Notes: generated by a model from the letters alone, not told the origin. 64,000 nt of DNA from Lobosporangium transversale (GCF_002105155.1 NW_019028981.1:653501-717500), one strand, 5' to 3'; shown: positions 24,601-37,119, counted from the first letter of the stretch. Numbers and translations: made by a program.

Positions 24601-26641
24601 TGGTGACACAAATCCGCAACCCTCAATCTTGAAGTTTCAACACCGAGACCATGAGCTGGAACGCGCCGCTGCAGTCCCATATGTACTACCAGTCCCTGCC
24701 GTCCCATTGTCTACTCGTCCCAATGTCGGACCTATGATGTCCGGCGACCCCTACCAACGTGAACGGGACTTGGATCGTGCTGAATCTTCCGCCGTCGCCA
24801 TCAATATTCCTGACGATGACCACCAAGCGATAACTGAGCGCCCAGCACTGGCTATAGCAACACAGACGGAACCATTACCTCGTGACCATAGATACTCTCG
24901 CCCCCGAACAGAAGAAAAACCAACTATAGTGGCAATCCATTATGATGACCGCCCTGCAGTTGCAGCCGCATTAGGTCATGGAAGAATCGCATCAGGAGAT
25001 GCAGGAGCTGCTACAATAAGATCGGAGCGGGACTTTTACCATCATCAACGTGATGCAAGTCGTTCAGACCCAGAGTTATCCAGGTACAGAAATCTTGGTT
25101 ATGAGGGTGATGAAAGAAGCGATGAGGTTGAATCGTATTACGAGGAACAGGACCTTTGTCATATCCGTCAGCAGAGCTCTCAAGGTCCTCGAGTTACACC
25201 GAAGGCTACAGCCCCGCAACAGGCCTTAGCATCTGAACCCACTCTGGTTCCTACCTCTACTGTCGCTATCGCCACTGCCCCTATTACTACCTCTGCTCCT
25301 ACGCCTGGCTCTGCTCCCGTCACTGACCTTACGCCTCCAGTCCCAGCTTTTGATGATGTTGATCCCATTGTCGCTCAGTATAATCAGTTGCAATATAAGC
25401 AAAAGCTTGAAGAGCATCAACACTTGCAAGAAAAACAACAGCAACAACAACAGAAGCAACAGCAAGAAAAAAAATTACTGCAGCCACAGCAGAAGCGTCA
25501 GGAACGACATGAAGGCTCCCGACCTCAACGCCACCGTCCACAGCTACAGCCGCCATTGCATCGCGAAGCTCGACAATACGCTCCACCACCAATTCGACGT
25601 AGAAACAGCCTTGAAAGTCTTAGCTCAGACAACAGCGGTGGTTTCCGCGTACGAGCTATTGCAGGAGCATACGACCGCCGCCATCACGCCTACGTTTATG
25701 GCGGTTATGGTGGTTACGATGGATATGACAGATATGGATATGGGTATGGATACAATGATGGGCATGATAGGTATGGACGTAGGGATGAATTTAGGGGTAG
25801 AGATAGAGAAAGAGAGAAGGACAGAGGCAGATATAGAGATGAGCACTACGAACGATATCGCCCTTCTTCTCCAACGTCGTCCACAACCTCTCGCTTCACA
25901 GACACTCGTTACGAACACGCATACCGGCATCCTTTACCACTGTCACAGCCTGTCCAGCCGCTGCAATTTTACAGGTTCCCTGAAGAGAGAGAGCTGTATG
26001 AGCAGCGACGACGAGAACTGCAACACCAGCAGGAGCAGCAAACAAGTCAACGTGGGCACGAACAAGGCACAGGGTATGGCTCAAACCCATCTATGCGTCA
26101 GAGCACAACCATTAGTTCTAATGCACGACCATTGCGGGACCACGAACGATCCTACCAGTTGTCGCGCCAGCAAGATCAGCAGCAGCAGCAGAGGGATCAA
26201 CGTACACAACGAAAACCAAACACAAGCTCATTCTATGACGATCTCTCGCAGTACACTATTCCTCAACGTCCTGCAGGCGCATCCCATCCAGCAAAATCCT
26301 CTCAAGCTCGTGGCATAATACCTTTGCCCACCCAAATGCCGAATGCCTCACACATGATGCCCTTACCCATTCCTATGCCCATCTACCCATCGCAACCTCA
26401 GCCTGCGAGACGCTCGACTATGGACTATGCTCAACCGGATCCAAGCAACTATCATGGTGGTGGGAGAGTAGATGCTGGAATGGATGGCTTGTTTCCTGCA
26501 TCCAGGTACGCAGCTCCGTTTTTGAGAGATTATGAACTGCAACAACGTGAAGGCCGTCGACAAATGGCCAGGAGTCCGCCAATTGATGGGCCATCAAGTT
26601 TTAACACGAGACAGATGACGGAAGGAGGATCGAGATATTAA
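21669..26641 (+). CDS. TMEM184/DUF300 (OST-alpha-like) membrane protein with very long disordered tail
   Basis: Four exons, 21669-21881, 22006-22464, 22583-22657 and 22760-26641, all phase 0, give about 1,542 residues. The first 315 or so residues form the DUF300 core: a hydrophobic helix near residues 40-62, then HIVRMLLMVPIYAITSW, VREAVYYDKIRILYEAF, a CC motif (PLCCMKY), several further helices, FYKFMSVKL, and WSTTDIAVGINAILIDIEMVFF. This family is related to organic solute transporter alpha and includes vacuolar or endosomal proteins. The remaining 1,200 residues are hydrophilic and low in complexity: Lys-rich (KKNKKKKNKDKNKK), acidic, a Q run, Gly/Tyr-rich repeats coded near 25697-25760, and Arg/Glu-rich stretches. 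Such a tail suggests protein-protein binding or heavy phosphorylation, but no domain is visible in it. Confidence 0.88.
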
Positions 26642-26764
26642 CAGATGATAGTTATATAGACGCAGTTTATAATAAATGAGCATACATCACATCATCCAGC
26701 CAGGTTTGGCCTAACTTTTCATCTTTGTTAATTTTCGAAGAAATTGATTGATTTATTTTTATTT

Positions 26765-28621
26765 TTACATGGCCGGGACGGTAACTTGAGAGGCATCTAA
26801 GCCCAAAGCGTGCAAAAATAGATTGACATTTCCAATCCTCTGTGCTGCCTTCTCAGGAGCAGAGCGCGATGTCTGCGCTGCAATTACATTATCCAAAACT
26901 TGCTCTCTATTGTTGTAAATATGAAGAAGGCGTTTATCAATACTCCGAACATTTTATAAAAAAAAAAAAAAAAAAAAGATGGCTTGATCAATTCTTCTTT
27001 TTCTTTTTCTTTTTCTTTTTCTTTTTCTTTTTTCTTTTTGTTACTAGCCCATCTCTAAATCCATACCTAACTTCGGTTACAAGAACATGTTGTTGCTCAA
27101 CCGAGGCACCCACAGCCATGGCTGCCAAAAACCGCCATACGTGAACATCTTCTGCCATGGTGGCCTTGGGCATGAATAGCGCGGCGAAATGTGTCTGCAA
27201 TTGACTGAAAAGTCGATTATAAAGCTCGTTCCATTGTTCAATTTCGCGTTCATCCGGAATAGGATAATTACTATGTCCCTGTTTCAGAATCTCTGCACGG
27301 GTCAAGAATAATGTCAAAAAAGCCAAACCTGGTCTGCTTCTCGCCACCCAGATCATATTGTTGCGCTCAATGAACAATGCCAAAAGCCCAACAACAATCC
27401 TGAAGGGTGCCTCGGAGACAAATCCCAGTAGAGGCGGCACAATCGTATTCATGAACAGCTCAATCTCCTGGTTACCCTCCACATCTGCATAGATCTCGGA
27501 CTTGCAAACATTCAACGAGTCAAAATTGGCAACGAGCATTGTCAACAGCGTCAGTATCTGCTCAGGAAGCAAATGGCGAAGTACGCGAGGAATGACTTTC
27601 TTTCCCTTGGAATAATTCAAAATCGAGATGAAGGGATGGGGATGACTAATGTAGGTTTTTTTTTTTTTTGTTAAAAAATAGAATAAAATAAAGCCTGTTA
27701 ATAAGGGTCAATTTAGTTGGAAATCAAGCCTACGTCCCTCTTCTGACAACAAAAAATAATTAACTCACACAATGCTGATAGGGACAGTGATTCGAAGCTC
27801 TCTCCACATCTTGCGAGCTAATTCTCCATATTCCTCGTTCCATTGCTGAATAACTTCTCTTGCAAGCTCTTCCTCGCCTGGTCTAGGAGGAGGAGGCTGT
27901 TGTCGTCTCATCTGCTCCAGAGCTAGGACGCAAGTGTAGACGTTCTCAATCCATCCCAAGACAGTGTGTGACTTGGTGCTGACAGGCCCAGGCGAAGGAG
28001 GCTTGGGCAAGTTTCCAGCTAAAACATCATTGGTAGATCCACGCTTCGAGACCTGCAAGAGTTGACGGGGATTGAGCACAGAGTTGACAGCAATCTTTCC
28101 GAGAGCACCCTCCACAGTAACTATGAGTAAATGATGAATCGACATGATATGATCAGAAACAAATGATTTCATTTCTTAACACAGATCAAAGAGATTAAGA
28201 TGTCCCGGGACATTTAATTTCCGTTCGCTTCACAATTTCACAATACCATTAGTGCGCTTGGGATTGCGTTTAGCATCGCTGACGATCCTCTGAACTTGCT
28301 GTTGCATTCGCTGCTCTGTTCGGCCATTGCCTCGGCGTCTGTTGTCGGGATGTCCTGAATCCATCATACTGCCAGGTATGCCCATCTGTTGAAGATGTCT
28401 GTTGCGAAGAGCAGTGTACACTTGACAATAAAAGTCATCGGCGTAAGGGTCATCTGTAACCAACTGAGAAATCTGAATACGGTTGATGAAATCCTTGTCG
28501 CTCTGAGTCATTAACCCATTATGCTTCGCCTAAATATAATTGCGATGGGTTTACAACGAGCAAAAAGTTAAAGTAGGCACTTTTACAGTTTTTCTTTTTT
28601 TTTTTTTTCTAAGTGAAAAAA

Positions 28622-28654
<33 letters not shown>

Positions 28655-30175
28655 CTTACAATTTCCGCCTGTTTGGCAAGTCTCTCGGCACGGCGCTTCT
28701 CAAGTCGAGCTTGCTTAGCCTGCTGTTCAGCAATCACAGACTCAGTGTAGATGGGACGCCCTCCGTTAATGCTCATCAAGGCAGCCTCGACCTCCTCCAA
28801 ACTCATCATCTTGCGCTCCTGTTGTGCAGGGATTTGAGGTTGAGTTCCAGCAGTTCTCAATAGCTGCGCCTCAATTTCTTCCAGGCTAGGCTGATTGCCG
28901 AAAGTTGAGGGGCGCGATAAAGCAAAGGTGCCTACGCCAAAGACCGGGTCGTGAACAAATCCAGTGTTTCGTCCGCCAGCATCTACGATAATTTAATAAG
29001 CCCAGGAAGATTTCGTTTTTTTCTTTTTTAAAAAAAAATTGTTGATCGGAAGCTTGTATTTCAAGTATAACGCATTGTACTGTTCATGTACCAAAGAGAA
29101 TGTTAGTTGAAAAAGGAAATGGCACATACCCATGCCCTTGACGGTCGTATTGCCGAAAGAGCCCCAGATCGACGATGCAGCTTGTGATGGCTATAATAGC
29201 ATGAATATTTAGACATTAGACATCTGGAAACAAATATTGCATGTTTATACATATGTTTAACAGCAGCGACCACAAGATATAGATAAAGTCGGAGCTGCAA
29301 AGAAATGACCTATGATAAAAAATTAAAAAGGCGTATTACCTCAGGGAGACCATTCTTGTAGCTGTCCTGCTGAGCAGAAGCATCGTTCTCCCAGAGAGAA
29401 GCAAAAGATGAGCGGCGAACTCCTGAACATCATCGTATTTTGTTATTTTGAACCCATCCATGCATAGTAATATTTACAAAAAAAAAATTAGGATCTTGTC
29501 CATATGAATGCGATAAAATCAAAAGTTCGTTCCTTGTGAGCATCTCTCTGAAACTGGATGACTGTAAGCTTCCATGATGCCAGTCAAGATAAACTTACCG
29601 ACATGCTCGTTCTGCTTAATGTAGAGTTCTTCTTCTTTCTTAAGAGCCGGTGCGATTTGGCGCGTGTTGCTGGCAAAGTCAAAGTCGGTTCCAGCTGTTT
29701 CGTTGTTGAATATTGATTGCCGTTATCAAGTGCAAAAAATAAACAGGCGAAGAGATAGGGAAAGAAAAAAGTTAATTGGCTTATCTTGTGTTCTTTTCTC
29801 CTCATTAAATAAATAATAATAATAATCATAATAATAAAAAGCAATAAAAATAATAAAGCCGATCTTGATTTCTCAATCAATGAAAAGTAAGAGTAATTGC
29901 TCCATTAATAAAAAAAAGAAAAAAAGAGGAAACTTGCCTTCACCACCAGTACCACCAAAGGTCTCATCATTGAGGTCGTCTCTGGTCTCCTCCAGACCAT
30001 CAGCTAAATTGTCGTACGTCTCACCATAGTCGTAGATTTCAAAGTCCTCACCAGTCTCAAGAGCATACTTTTGAACCTGACGATCCAGCTCCTGTTGCTC
30101 ATCTGGATTCAACATAACTTTGCGACTACCCGGACGGCCTGGCATGACCGTATTGAAGCCAAAGAAGTCGGACAT
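26765..30175 (-). CDS. PAT1: Pat1 mRNA decapping activator
   Basis: Nine exons on the minus strand: 30175-29938, 29694-29599, 29422-29340, 29190-29130, 28982-28660, 28529-28247, 28120-27769, 27645-27045 and 26902-26765. All phases agree and give about 724 residues. The N-terminus (MSDFFGFNT, ETYDNLADGLEETRDDLNDE) is the conserved Pat1 region that contacts the Dhh1/DDX6 helicase. The middle has SLEEVEAALM and the KHNGLMTQSDKDFINRIQ segment; the C-terminus (GKKVIPRVLRHL, MVANFDSLNVC, NLFLHALGLDASQV) is the helical domain binding Lsm1-7 and Dcp2. Pat1 promotes 5' decapping and P-body formation in the cytoplasm. The first intron uses a GC donor (GAAG|GCAAGT). The gene converges on the TMEM184 gene with 123 bases between stops and is divergent from the MIM2-like gene. 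Confidence 0.94.
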
Positions 30176-30627
30176 TGTTCCAAGAATTCGTATTCGTCCT
30201 TTTCTCTTCTTATTTTGAGCTCCAACTTTTTTTTTTTTTTTTTTTTCCCCTCTGTCTTAGCTTCTCACTCCTTTCTGTTACTCCTGTACTTTTTTTTAAT
30301 AGTTTATTGCTGTTGTTGTTGCCTCAGCACTGACCAAAAGGACATATGGTGCGAGAGAGAATAAAGTGAAGATAATCGTCGCGAGCACACAGCTGCTTTG
30401 AAGGGAAGTTGGAGGCGCGTACAAGTGTCGAAGTAGGGACAACAGACAAGCTTAAAAGAAAGTGAAAAAAAAAAAAAAAAGATTGGACCGAACAAGCCAA
30501 AAAAAAAAAAAAAAAAACCCCTTTTAGGCTGACGTCGACACAAGCTTGTTTTCTTTCTTTCCACACATTCTCTTTCTTTTGACACGACCCTTTTTTTTGT
30601 TCAGTCATCCCAACACGAGGCGAGAAA
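30176..30627. promoter_or_regulatory. Divergent promoter region between PAT1 and MIM2-like gene
   Basis: The 452 bases separating two divergent start codons must hold both promoters. They contain a T18 run at about 30229-30246 and A runs near 30465-30480 and 30500-30517, which would be expected to exclude nucleosomes. No other motif stands out. Confidence 0.4.
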
Positions 30628-31114
30628 ATGAGTGAACAACCTTTACCTACCACTTCTGATGGATACATTGATATTGACGCTACTAGCGCTGGCGCTGGTA
30701 CTGCTACAGACACACTCACACAACGGATATGGGATATCGATGATCAACTGACCAATGATATTGACTCCATCGACGGAGACTCTGACATCTCTGAATTCTC
30801 CACCACTTCCACCCGTGACATTCAACGTGAATGGGATGAAAATATGGAACAAGGTCGTCAGTTACTTGCCTTCGTCATCGTCCCCTTTGTTGGTCGTTGG
30901 CTTGGCAAAAAAGTTTCTTACTGGAGTATGTTTCATTAGGAAGTGGTTTTTTTTTTTTTATAGATCTCTTGAAGGCTCAATGACCAAATTCATTATATAT
31001 ATCTATCTTCCAATATGAGTATCCACTAATCACAGCTGTCTCTCTCCTATTAATATCATAGTCTGGACAAGATTTCTGCAACATCACTACAAATTTCGTT
31101 CGATAGGGATGTAG
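30628..31114 (+). CDS. MIM2: Mim2-like mitochondrial outer-membrane import protein
   Basis: Two exons, 30628-30925 and 31062-31114, join in phase 1 and give about 116 residues. The C-terminal part, EWDENMEQGRQLLAFVIVPF then VGRWLGKKVSYWIWTRF, has one membrane segment and the Trp/aromatic tail typical of fungal Mim2. In yeast, Mim2 forms the MIM complex with Mim1 and inserts helical proteins into the mitochondrial outer membrane. The N-terminal 80 residues are acidic and Ser/Thr-rich, presumably cytosolic. Yeast Mim2 is 87 residues, so this one is slightly longer. The 136-nt intron separates the last 17 residues. The assignment rests on motif and architecture; other small single-pass mitochondrial proteins cannot be fully excluded. 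Confidence 0.7.
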
Positions 31115-31202
31115 ATGGCCGGAGCGTGGAACTCCAGGAAGGAAGAAACATCTTTGACTGATAAAAAAAATATCAATGTCAACATGAAATACGAGCTTCC
31201 AT

Positions 31203-31240
<38 letters not shown>

Positions 31241-31530
31241 GAGGTCGACGGTATAAAGCTTTTTCATCAATCAGGGACCGACGATAAACTTTACAAGCAG
31301 CCAAGCAGTCAAGCCAAGCTTCATCCTCTGTACACTATCTATCTAAATCAAAGTATCTACAGTTTCTACAATTTCTACAGTTTCTACAAGCAATATTAAA
31401 GACGTGTAAAAAAAAAATGACGCGAGAGGAAGGGAATTCGCACGAAGCAATGATTATTAAGGGGAATAATCTTCCTACAAAATAAGATTCAAATTGATTG
31501 TTCATAAAACGCGATTCCACTCCACGGCTC

Positions 31531-31564
<34 letters not shown>

Positions 31565-31628
31565 CTGCAAACTCCTTCAACTCCTTCATTCAACCAACTA
31601 ACATTCGAAAAGAACCTTGCACGCAACC
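31115..31628. other. Short intergenic region with long A and T runs
   Basis: An A30 run at 31210-31239 and a T30 run at 31535-31564 bracket about 300 bases of AT-rich sequence. The T run ends about 65 bases before the next start codon. No gene is supported. Confidence 0.5.
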
Positions 31629-32641
31629 ATGCTCTCCCCTGTTAGAAGCTCTATTCTTGCACAGCTCTGCAAGTCCCCTCTTTCACAACAACGACAACAA
31701 CCATTATTCTCTCGTATTCTCCGAGCCTCATTCTCGAGCGCACCCAAGCGCCACCTGATCCGTGATAATTCGTATCCTTATCCTCTTTATTACCACTTAC
31801 TCACGGCCGATAACGCTGCTTCCAACAATATCCAAACCCCCTCTCATGCTGAACCCCGTTCCCGTACCTCTGCCTCCGATCATTCAGATTATAACGCAAC
31901 CTATGTTCTCTCCTTCCTGGAAGCCTTCCCTAAACAGAACCCTCAAATCATCGGTTTCTTAAACCACAGTACTTCCTCTCCAGACTCGGAAGAGGAAATT
32001 GAGGTTCGACCCAATAATTTTACAGAGAACGAGGCCTTTAACGATCTTCTTCATCAAGTCATCCAACAAAATCTCAAGAAGGATCCGATGGTCGAAATGG
32101 TTTTACAGCAGCAAGTGGAAGGGTAAGTAGAAATAGACAAAAAAAAAAAAAAAAAGATATTCTGATCTGATCTGTTCTGCTCTGTTCATTGCAACGTTTG
32201 TATACAACTAATGCCGTTTCATTTTTTTTTTTTTTTTTTTTTTTTGTTCGGTTGATTGTATCAATCATTCATCACTATCAAATGAATTTAAAAGTTGGAC
32301 TCATATCACAGACAAGCGTAACCCAGCGCCCTATGGAAGGTAAAATGAGGAAATGAGAAACAAACCATATAAACTTCTACGCTTGCCTGTTTAAATGTAA
32401 CCTCTGTGAGATTTCCCATCACTCTGACGCCATTTTTCTTTTTTATTTTTTATTGTGTGTGTATAATAATAGAACTCCATTGCCAGAAGATATCTTTGGA
32501 AGTGTTCAAATCCTCAATGGAGAAATTCAACCATCAACCTATCAGAGAATGCCTTCACACCGTATCGTCAGTAGCAATGGTCTCTTCCAGTTGAGTGAAT
32601 ATCTTCATGATAAACTTGTCAAGCACCTCACCAATCTGTAA
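31629..32641 (+). CDS. Predicted mitochondrial protein, conserved but unassigned
   Basis: Three exons, 31629-32122, 32295-32339 and 32473-32641, give about 235 residues; the middle exon is only 45 nt and phases (2, then 2) match on both sides. The N-terminus (MLSPVRSSILAQLCK, then RILRASFSSAPKR) is rich in Arg and Ser, lacks acids for about 45 residues, and looks like a mitochondrial presequence. The conserved-looking core is near the C-terminus: DKRNPAPYGRTPLPEDIFGS, followed by a Gln/Tyr segment and NGLFQLSEYLHDKL. I recall this kind of block in uncharacterised fungal mitochondrial proteins but cannot name a function. The start is the ATG at 31629; a frame opening earlier uses TTG. Confidence 0.75.
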
Positions 32642-32794
32642 ATAGTAAATACGGTCCGATCAAAAACCTTTTGTCATCTAAACAACATAAACAACTAAGC
32701 ATATAAATGCAATTGCAAATAAAACGGCCTTTGTTCTTTATTGTTTTATATTTCGTTATGAGTTCATTGCTAAATATGCTGGATACTGTTTGTA

Positions 32795-32829
<35 letters not shown>

Positions 32830-33030
32830 TACAGTCTTTGTACTTTAAACATGTTACAATGATATGATGATAATTATTATAAGAATAAAAGGGTAAAAAA
32901 AATAAAAAGAAAAATATGCAAAGTTACAACTATAGTTGAAACTATATCACAGTCTCTTGAAATTAAAAAAAAAAAGTGGGAATCGAGGTATTACAAATAG
33001 CCTCAACAGACAATTCACTAGACCAGAAGG
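32642..33030. other. Convergent intergenic region
   Basis: This AT-rich stretch lies between two convergent genes, with an A29 run at 32798-32826 and several shorter A runs. It should hold the two 3' ends. No gene is supported. Confidence 0.5.
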
Positions 33031-36000
33031 TTATGTCTGAATAACAGGCCTCAATCTATCCTTTGCCACATCTCCATTTGCCATGAAAATCACTTTGGCT
33101 TTCTCTTGCTGCTCTATTGATCCTGTCTTGCTCGCTGATTGGCGTCGTGAAGACTCTCCCCGGTTAGAATTGGTCGACCACACAACGTTATGCCTTCCAC
33201 CTTTACGCTTCCCTTTATTGCCGTTACCATGCTCATCCTCTACCGTTCCTCCAGCTCCAGTGCTTAACACGCTGCTGTCGCTAGTATGAGATGACGATGA
33301 TTCTTGGCGATGAAAAGCCTTGTCGGATGTCGTTAATGATTTTGGAGTAACATTTGCAATGTCCGCAAGGCTAAACTCCACTGCCGCACGAGGAGTTCGG
33401 CCTCCGCTTCCAGAAGTGCCATTGTTGTTATTACCACGTCCATTCTTCTGCTTTTCACCGCAAACGTGGCCACTGTTAGACTTTTTGTTGCGCTGACTAG
33501 AGTTCGAGGTTGATCCACTACCACCACTCTTGTCCTGCTTCACATTCCGGGAAGCTCCAGATCGAGAGAGATCGTCAGGATTTCCTTTCTCACCCTTCCC
33601 CTGCTTGGACCGGTTTCTCGATTGACTTTGTTGATTAGACAACTCATGACTGCGTCCACCTCCGTTCTGGTGAGACGAGGTATCTTTTTGACACGAGAGC
33701 TTGGCAGAACTCGAATTATCCCCACCATAGATTCGGCCTAATCCTCGATGACTAGAGCTTTGTTTACTGCTGCCAGTTGGATCCTTGCTGTGGGGTGATC
33801 TGGTCCCGATATTAAGCGTTTCCATCACTGAAATCTCCGATGGCACTACTTCCTCTTCCTCATCATCGTCATAGTCGTCGTCGTAATAATTGTTCATTGA
33901 GCGATAACCGTTGGCATATCTTCGGCCAGGAGCATAGCTGTAATGGTTTGGGTTGCTAATATTACCTTTACGTAAGCTCATGGGATGGTAGTAACTAGCC
34001 GGGAAAACATATTGCTCACAACATTCGTTCAAGGATACCCTGTAATGAAGGATTTCCAGCGCTCTCTTGAATTCCTCCTTCAAGCCCTTGCTGCTAATCA
34101 TATCGGATGAATTTCCCAGGTTGCGGCTCGTGTCGAATGGCTCTTCCACGCAAAATAGCTTGTACTGCTTCCCAGGCAGATGCCATCCTTTGGACTCCTT
34201 GGTCAGGTAGCAGCCATTCCGTACAGAGATCACGTAATTGTCATAATCAAACTCGATTGCAAATCTAATTTTGGATATAACCAATCCATATCATTTAAAC
34301 TCTGATTAATCTAGCGATCTGATGCGACAGTCTGCATAGGTGATCCAGTAAATAAAAACCCAAACAAACTGGTTCATACCTTCTGAAGAAAGCATAGAGT
34401 AGACCTCCTAATGTTTCCTTGTTTGGCAGACCGAATCCCTCTAATTTCTCAAGATCCTGACAAAACGATGTGTTGTTGCCATTAATGACCTGGTTATCCT
34501 CAGAAAGAACGTGTGGTATTTGGTGCAGCTTGGGTAAGATAGGCGGCGAGCGCATTTGTAAGAAATTGATAACAATACAGATCCAGGTATATGTCGATAT
34601 GGTCCCTCCATTTGCTATTAATCAACAAGTGTAACGGAACCGAGGGTTATTATGCAATGTTTCTATTCAAGTGTCTCAAGCGCGCAAATATCTTGCCAAG
34701 TGACAGACTACATCTTACCTGCATCGTTCAAGACTCGCCGCCTTGCCCAGTGTTTAATAATCATGGCAAAGGGTCGCACACGCGGATCAATTGATACATA
34801 TGTCTTGATCATTTTTGTGTTCAACAATCCAAGCGGCGTGTTGATGTTCATGTCACACGAAAAGCGGCTACATCAGGGCAATGAATATGTATATAAAAAT
34901 GTTTATAAATGAATAAGGTGCTCATTTGTTTTGTCTTTGTAACCACATCCAAAACAACAGCTTCTTACAATTCAGGGTCCCAAAATTTGACAATAGGTAC
35001 TTTGGCCCTTGGTATACAGAAGACCTTTTGCATCCCATGTTTCCGGAAGACATTCGCCAGCATTTGCACATTCCTCAATCCTGACCAGGTCGTCATGATA
35101 CAAATGTCAATGTCGCTTGAGCTTGTTCCCAAATCATTAACAGTAGAACTGATAGATAAATAAATAAATAAATAAATAAAAATAAAGAGGGAAAAAAAAA
35201 AAAAAAAAAAAAAAAGAGTTAAAATAGCTTTTTTTTTTTTTTTGTGATTATGAATGATGCACAATCGAAAGAGTCTTACCCAAAAGGATGGACTTGGATA
35301 TCCTGTCCTGGCCATTCTAATTGCACGATGCGTTCAATCTTCTTTATCAGCCTTGTCCGGCGATGGTGGCTCTCTTCAGTTGGCAATAAACTCTATGTCA
35401 ATCCCAGTAAATACGGGTGTAAAAAGGTAATCATAGAATGTTAGACTTAAATGATCAGCAGACTCACGGATGATTACTGGGTGATACACATCTTTTTAAA
35501 TATACCTCGAAAAGATCGACCATGTCCATCGATAATTTAGCCTCGCATTCACGAGGAAGAATGATGGGGAAGCGTTCGTGTAGCTGGAGATTGTTTGGTT
35601 TCCTCAATGTGGATGCTCGAGTGAATTTGGATACTTGTGGTTTTGATGCTGGGATGGGTGCTACTCCTGGAAGAAGTGTTGACCATGCTGACGTGTTTGA
35701 AGCCGAGGCAGGAACAATAGGCTGTGTGGCAGCAGAAACTGGTGAAGAGCCTTCTGTTGGGAGAACCTTTGTTTCTTGGATTTTTTCCTGAGCCAATCCG
35801 TTAGTGACAGAGTCTTTTACTTTTGTGTCGATGCTGTCCTGGGTAGGATTCCTTTCAGATAGCATCGGCTGTGTTGTTGCTGAGGATGCAGACGCAAGAC
35901 CTATTTTTGTTGTATCGTTCTCATCCTTGTCCTCATCCTTGTCCTCTTCATCGGGCTCGCCTTCGGAAGTGACATTGACTGGGGACAAAGGAGGGGTCGC

Positions 36001-36507
36001 CACCTGAGAAAGGGCTAATGTTGTGGGATTATTTGCCACATCAGCGTGAATGATCAAGCCGTAGTTATCCATTGTGTTCTGTTTGGATGATAAACCATTG
36101 TATTTCGCACGGTTACCAACCCCATTAGAGAATCGCGGCATGGATCGCTGAATTGCAGTTGTCTCTGAAGGAAAAGGGTCGGCTCCACTGTCGGATTGAG
36201 AGTCCTCTAGGCTGGCAGGGGAATCAGGCCTATGGTTCTGTTGAAGTGAATCAGCACCGTTTGACTGAGGAAGACTCCCTCGAGTTGAATGATTCGGAAG
36301 ATGATAATGAATCTCGCTCTGACCGAGGGAGGGCTCCTGTCCTAGCATGTGTACCTTCGAGTGGGCGTTGTGCTGTTGCTGCTTGAGGTCTTTAATGTTG
36401 TTACTACTGCCCTTGCGATCCTTAATGTCACTGCGTACAGTCTGATGTTCGATGGAAGGGGAGAAACTGGAGTTGCTTGGTTGAGTAGTCTGATGGACTA
36501 TTGGCAT
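33031..36507 (-). CDS. Non-canonical poly(A)/uridylyl transferase (Cid1/Trf family)
   Basis: Six exons on the minus strand, 36507-35506, 35392-35280, 35148-34969, 34867-34719, 34614-34380 and 34264-33031, join in consistent phases to give about 970 residues. The catalytic core is split over exons 2-6: RIVQLEWPGQDIQVHPFG, then the nucleotidyltransferase motif GSTVNDLGTSSSDIDICI with the two metal-binding Asp, then CDMNINTPLGLLNT, VRPFAMIIKHWARRRVLNDA, and the PAP-associated domain (LGGLLYAFFRRFAIEFDYD). The N-terminal 330 residues and the C-terminal 290 are low-complexity (Asp/Glu, Ser, Gly/Asn). The enzyme should add A or U to RNA 3' ends; whether it prefers UTP cannot be judged by eye. The start at 36507 is uncertain, because an open frame extends upstream to about 37010 with no clear splice join. 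Confidence 0.88.
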
Positions 36508-37086
36508 TGTAATTTCTTTTTTTCCTTTTTATAAAAAGAAGATGTCTTTGCTTCCTGACGATTTATCTCCACACAATTTAGGCTTTGATTAACAAGGGTT
36601 GGTGAAGAGGACTGGGAACGAGGTGGTCTAAGCAAATGAACGTGTTCTAAAAGATGGATAATATTTACTGCGTTAGAAAGCTCGGACCATTGGAAGATGT
36701 TGTTATTTTGGGAAGGAAAAGAGTTCATTAAAAGAGATTGATGGGAATTGACATCATAAGGCAGAATAGGATCGGTGGTTACGCTAGAGGAAAAAGGAAG
36801 GACGACGAATAAATGCTGCCACATTATTAGGGTCATAGCATTGGGCGAAGAAACGGGCTGGTTGAGTAATAATGCGGTGGTCACAAAGTAAAAAACTGCC
36901 GGTTGTAGCTGTGTTTGTTTGTTTCTTTTTTTGCAGCAAGAGAAAATGTTGGTGGCAAGAAAATAAAAAAATAAAAAAAAAAGGGAAATAACGGTCATTG
37001 GGTACAACATGCAGTTGAATGATGATACAAATGTAACATGGTGGAATGATGAATGAAAATGTAATGTCTATACTCAATTCACGAAC

Positions 37087-37119
<33 letters not shown>

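Noticed and set aside
25350-26318. A 322-codon plus-strand frame inside the TMEM184 tail
   Set aside because: It overlaps the real frame in repetitive CAA/CAG-rich sequence, and no splice or start signal supports it.
36498-37010. Minus-strand frame upstream of the nucleotidyltransferase gene
   Set aside because: It could be an N-terminal exon, but no good donor joins it in frame to the coding exon starting at 36507; I treat it as probable leader.
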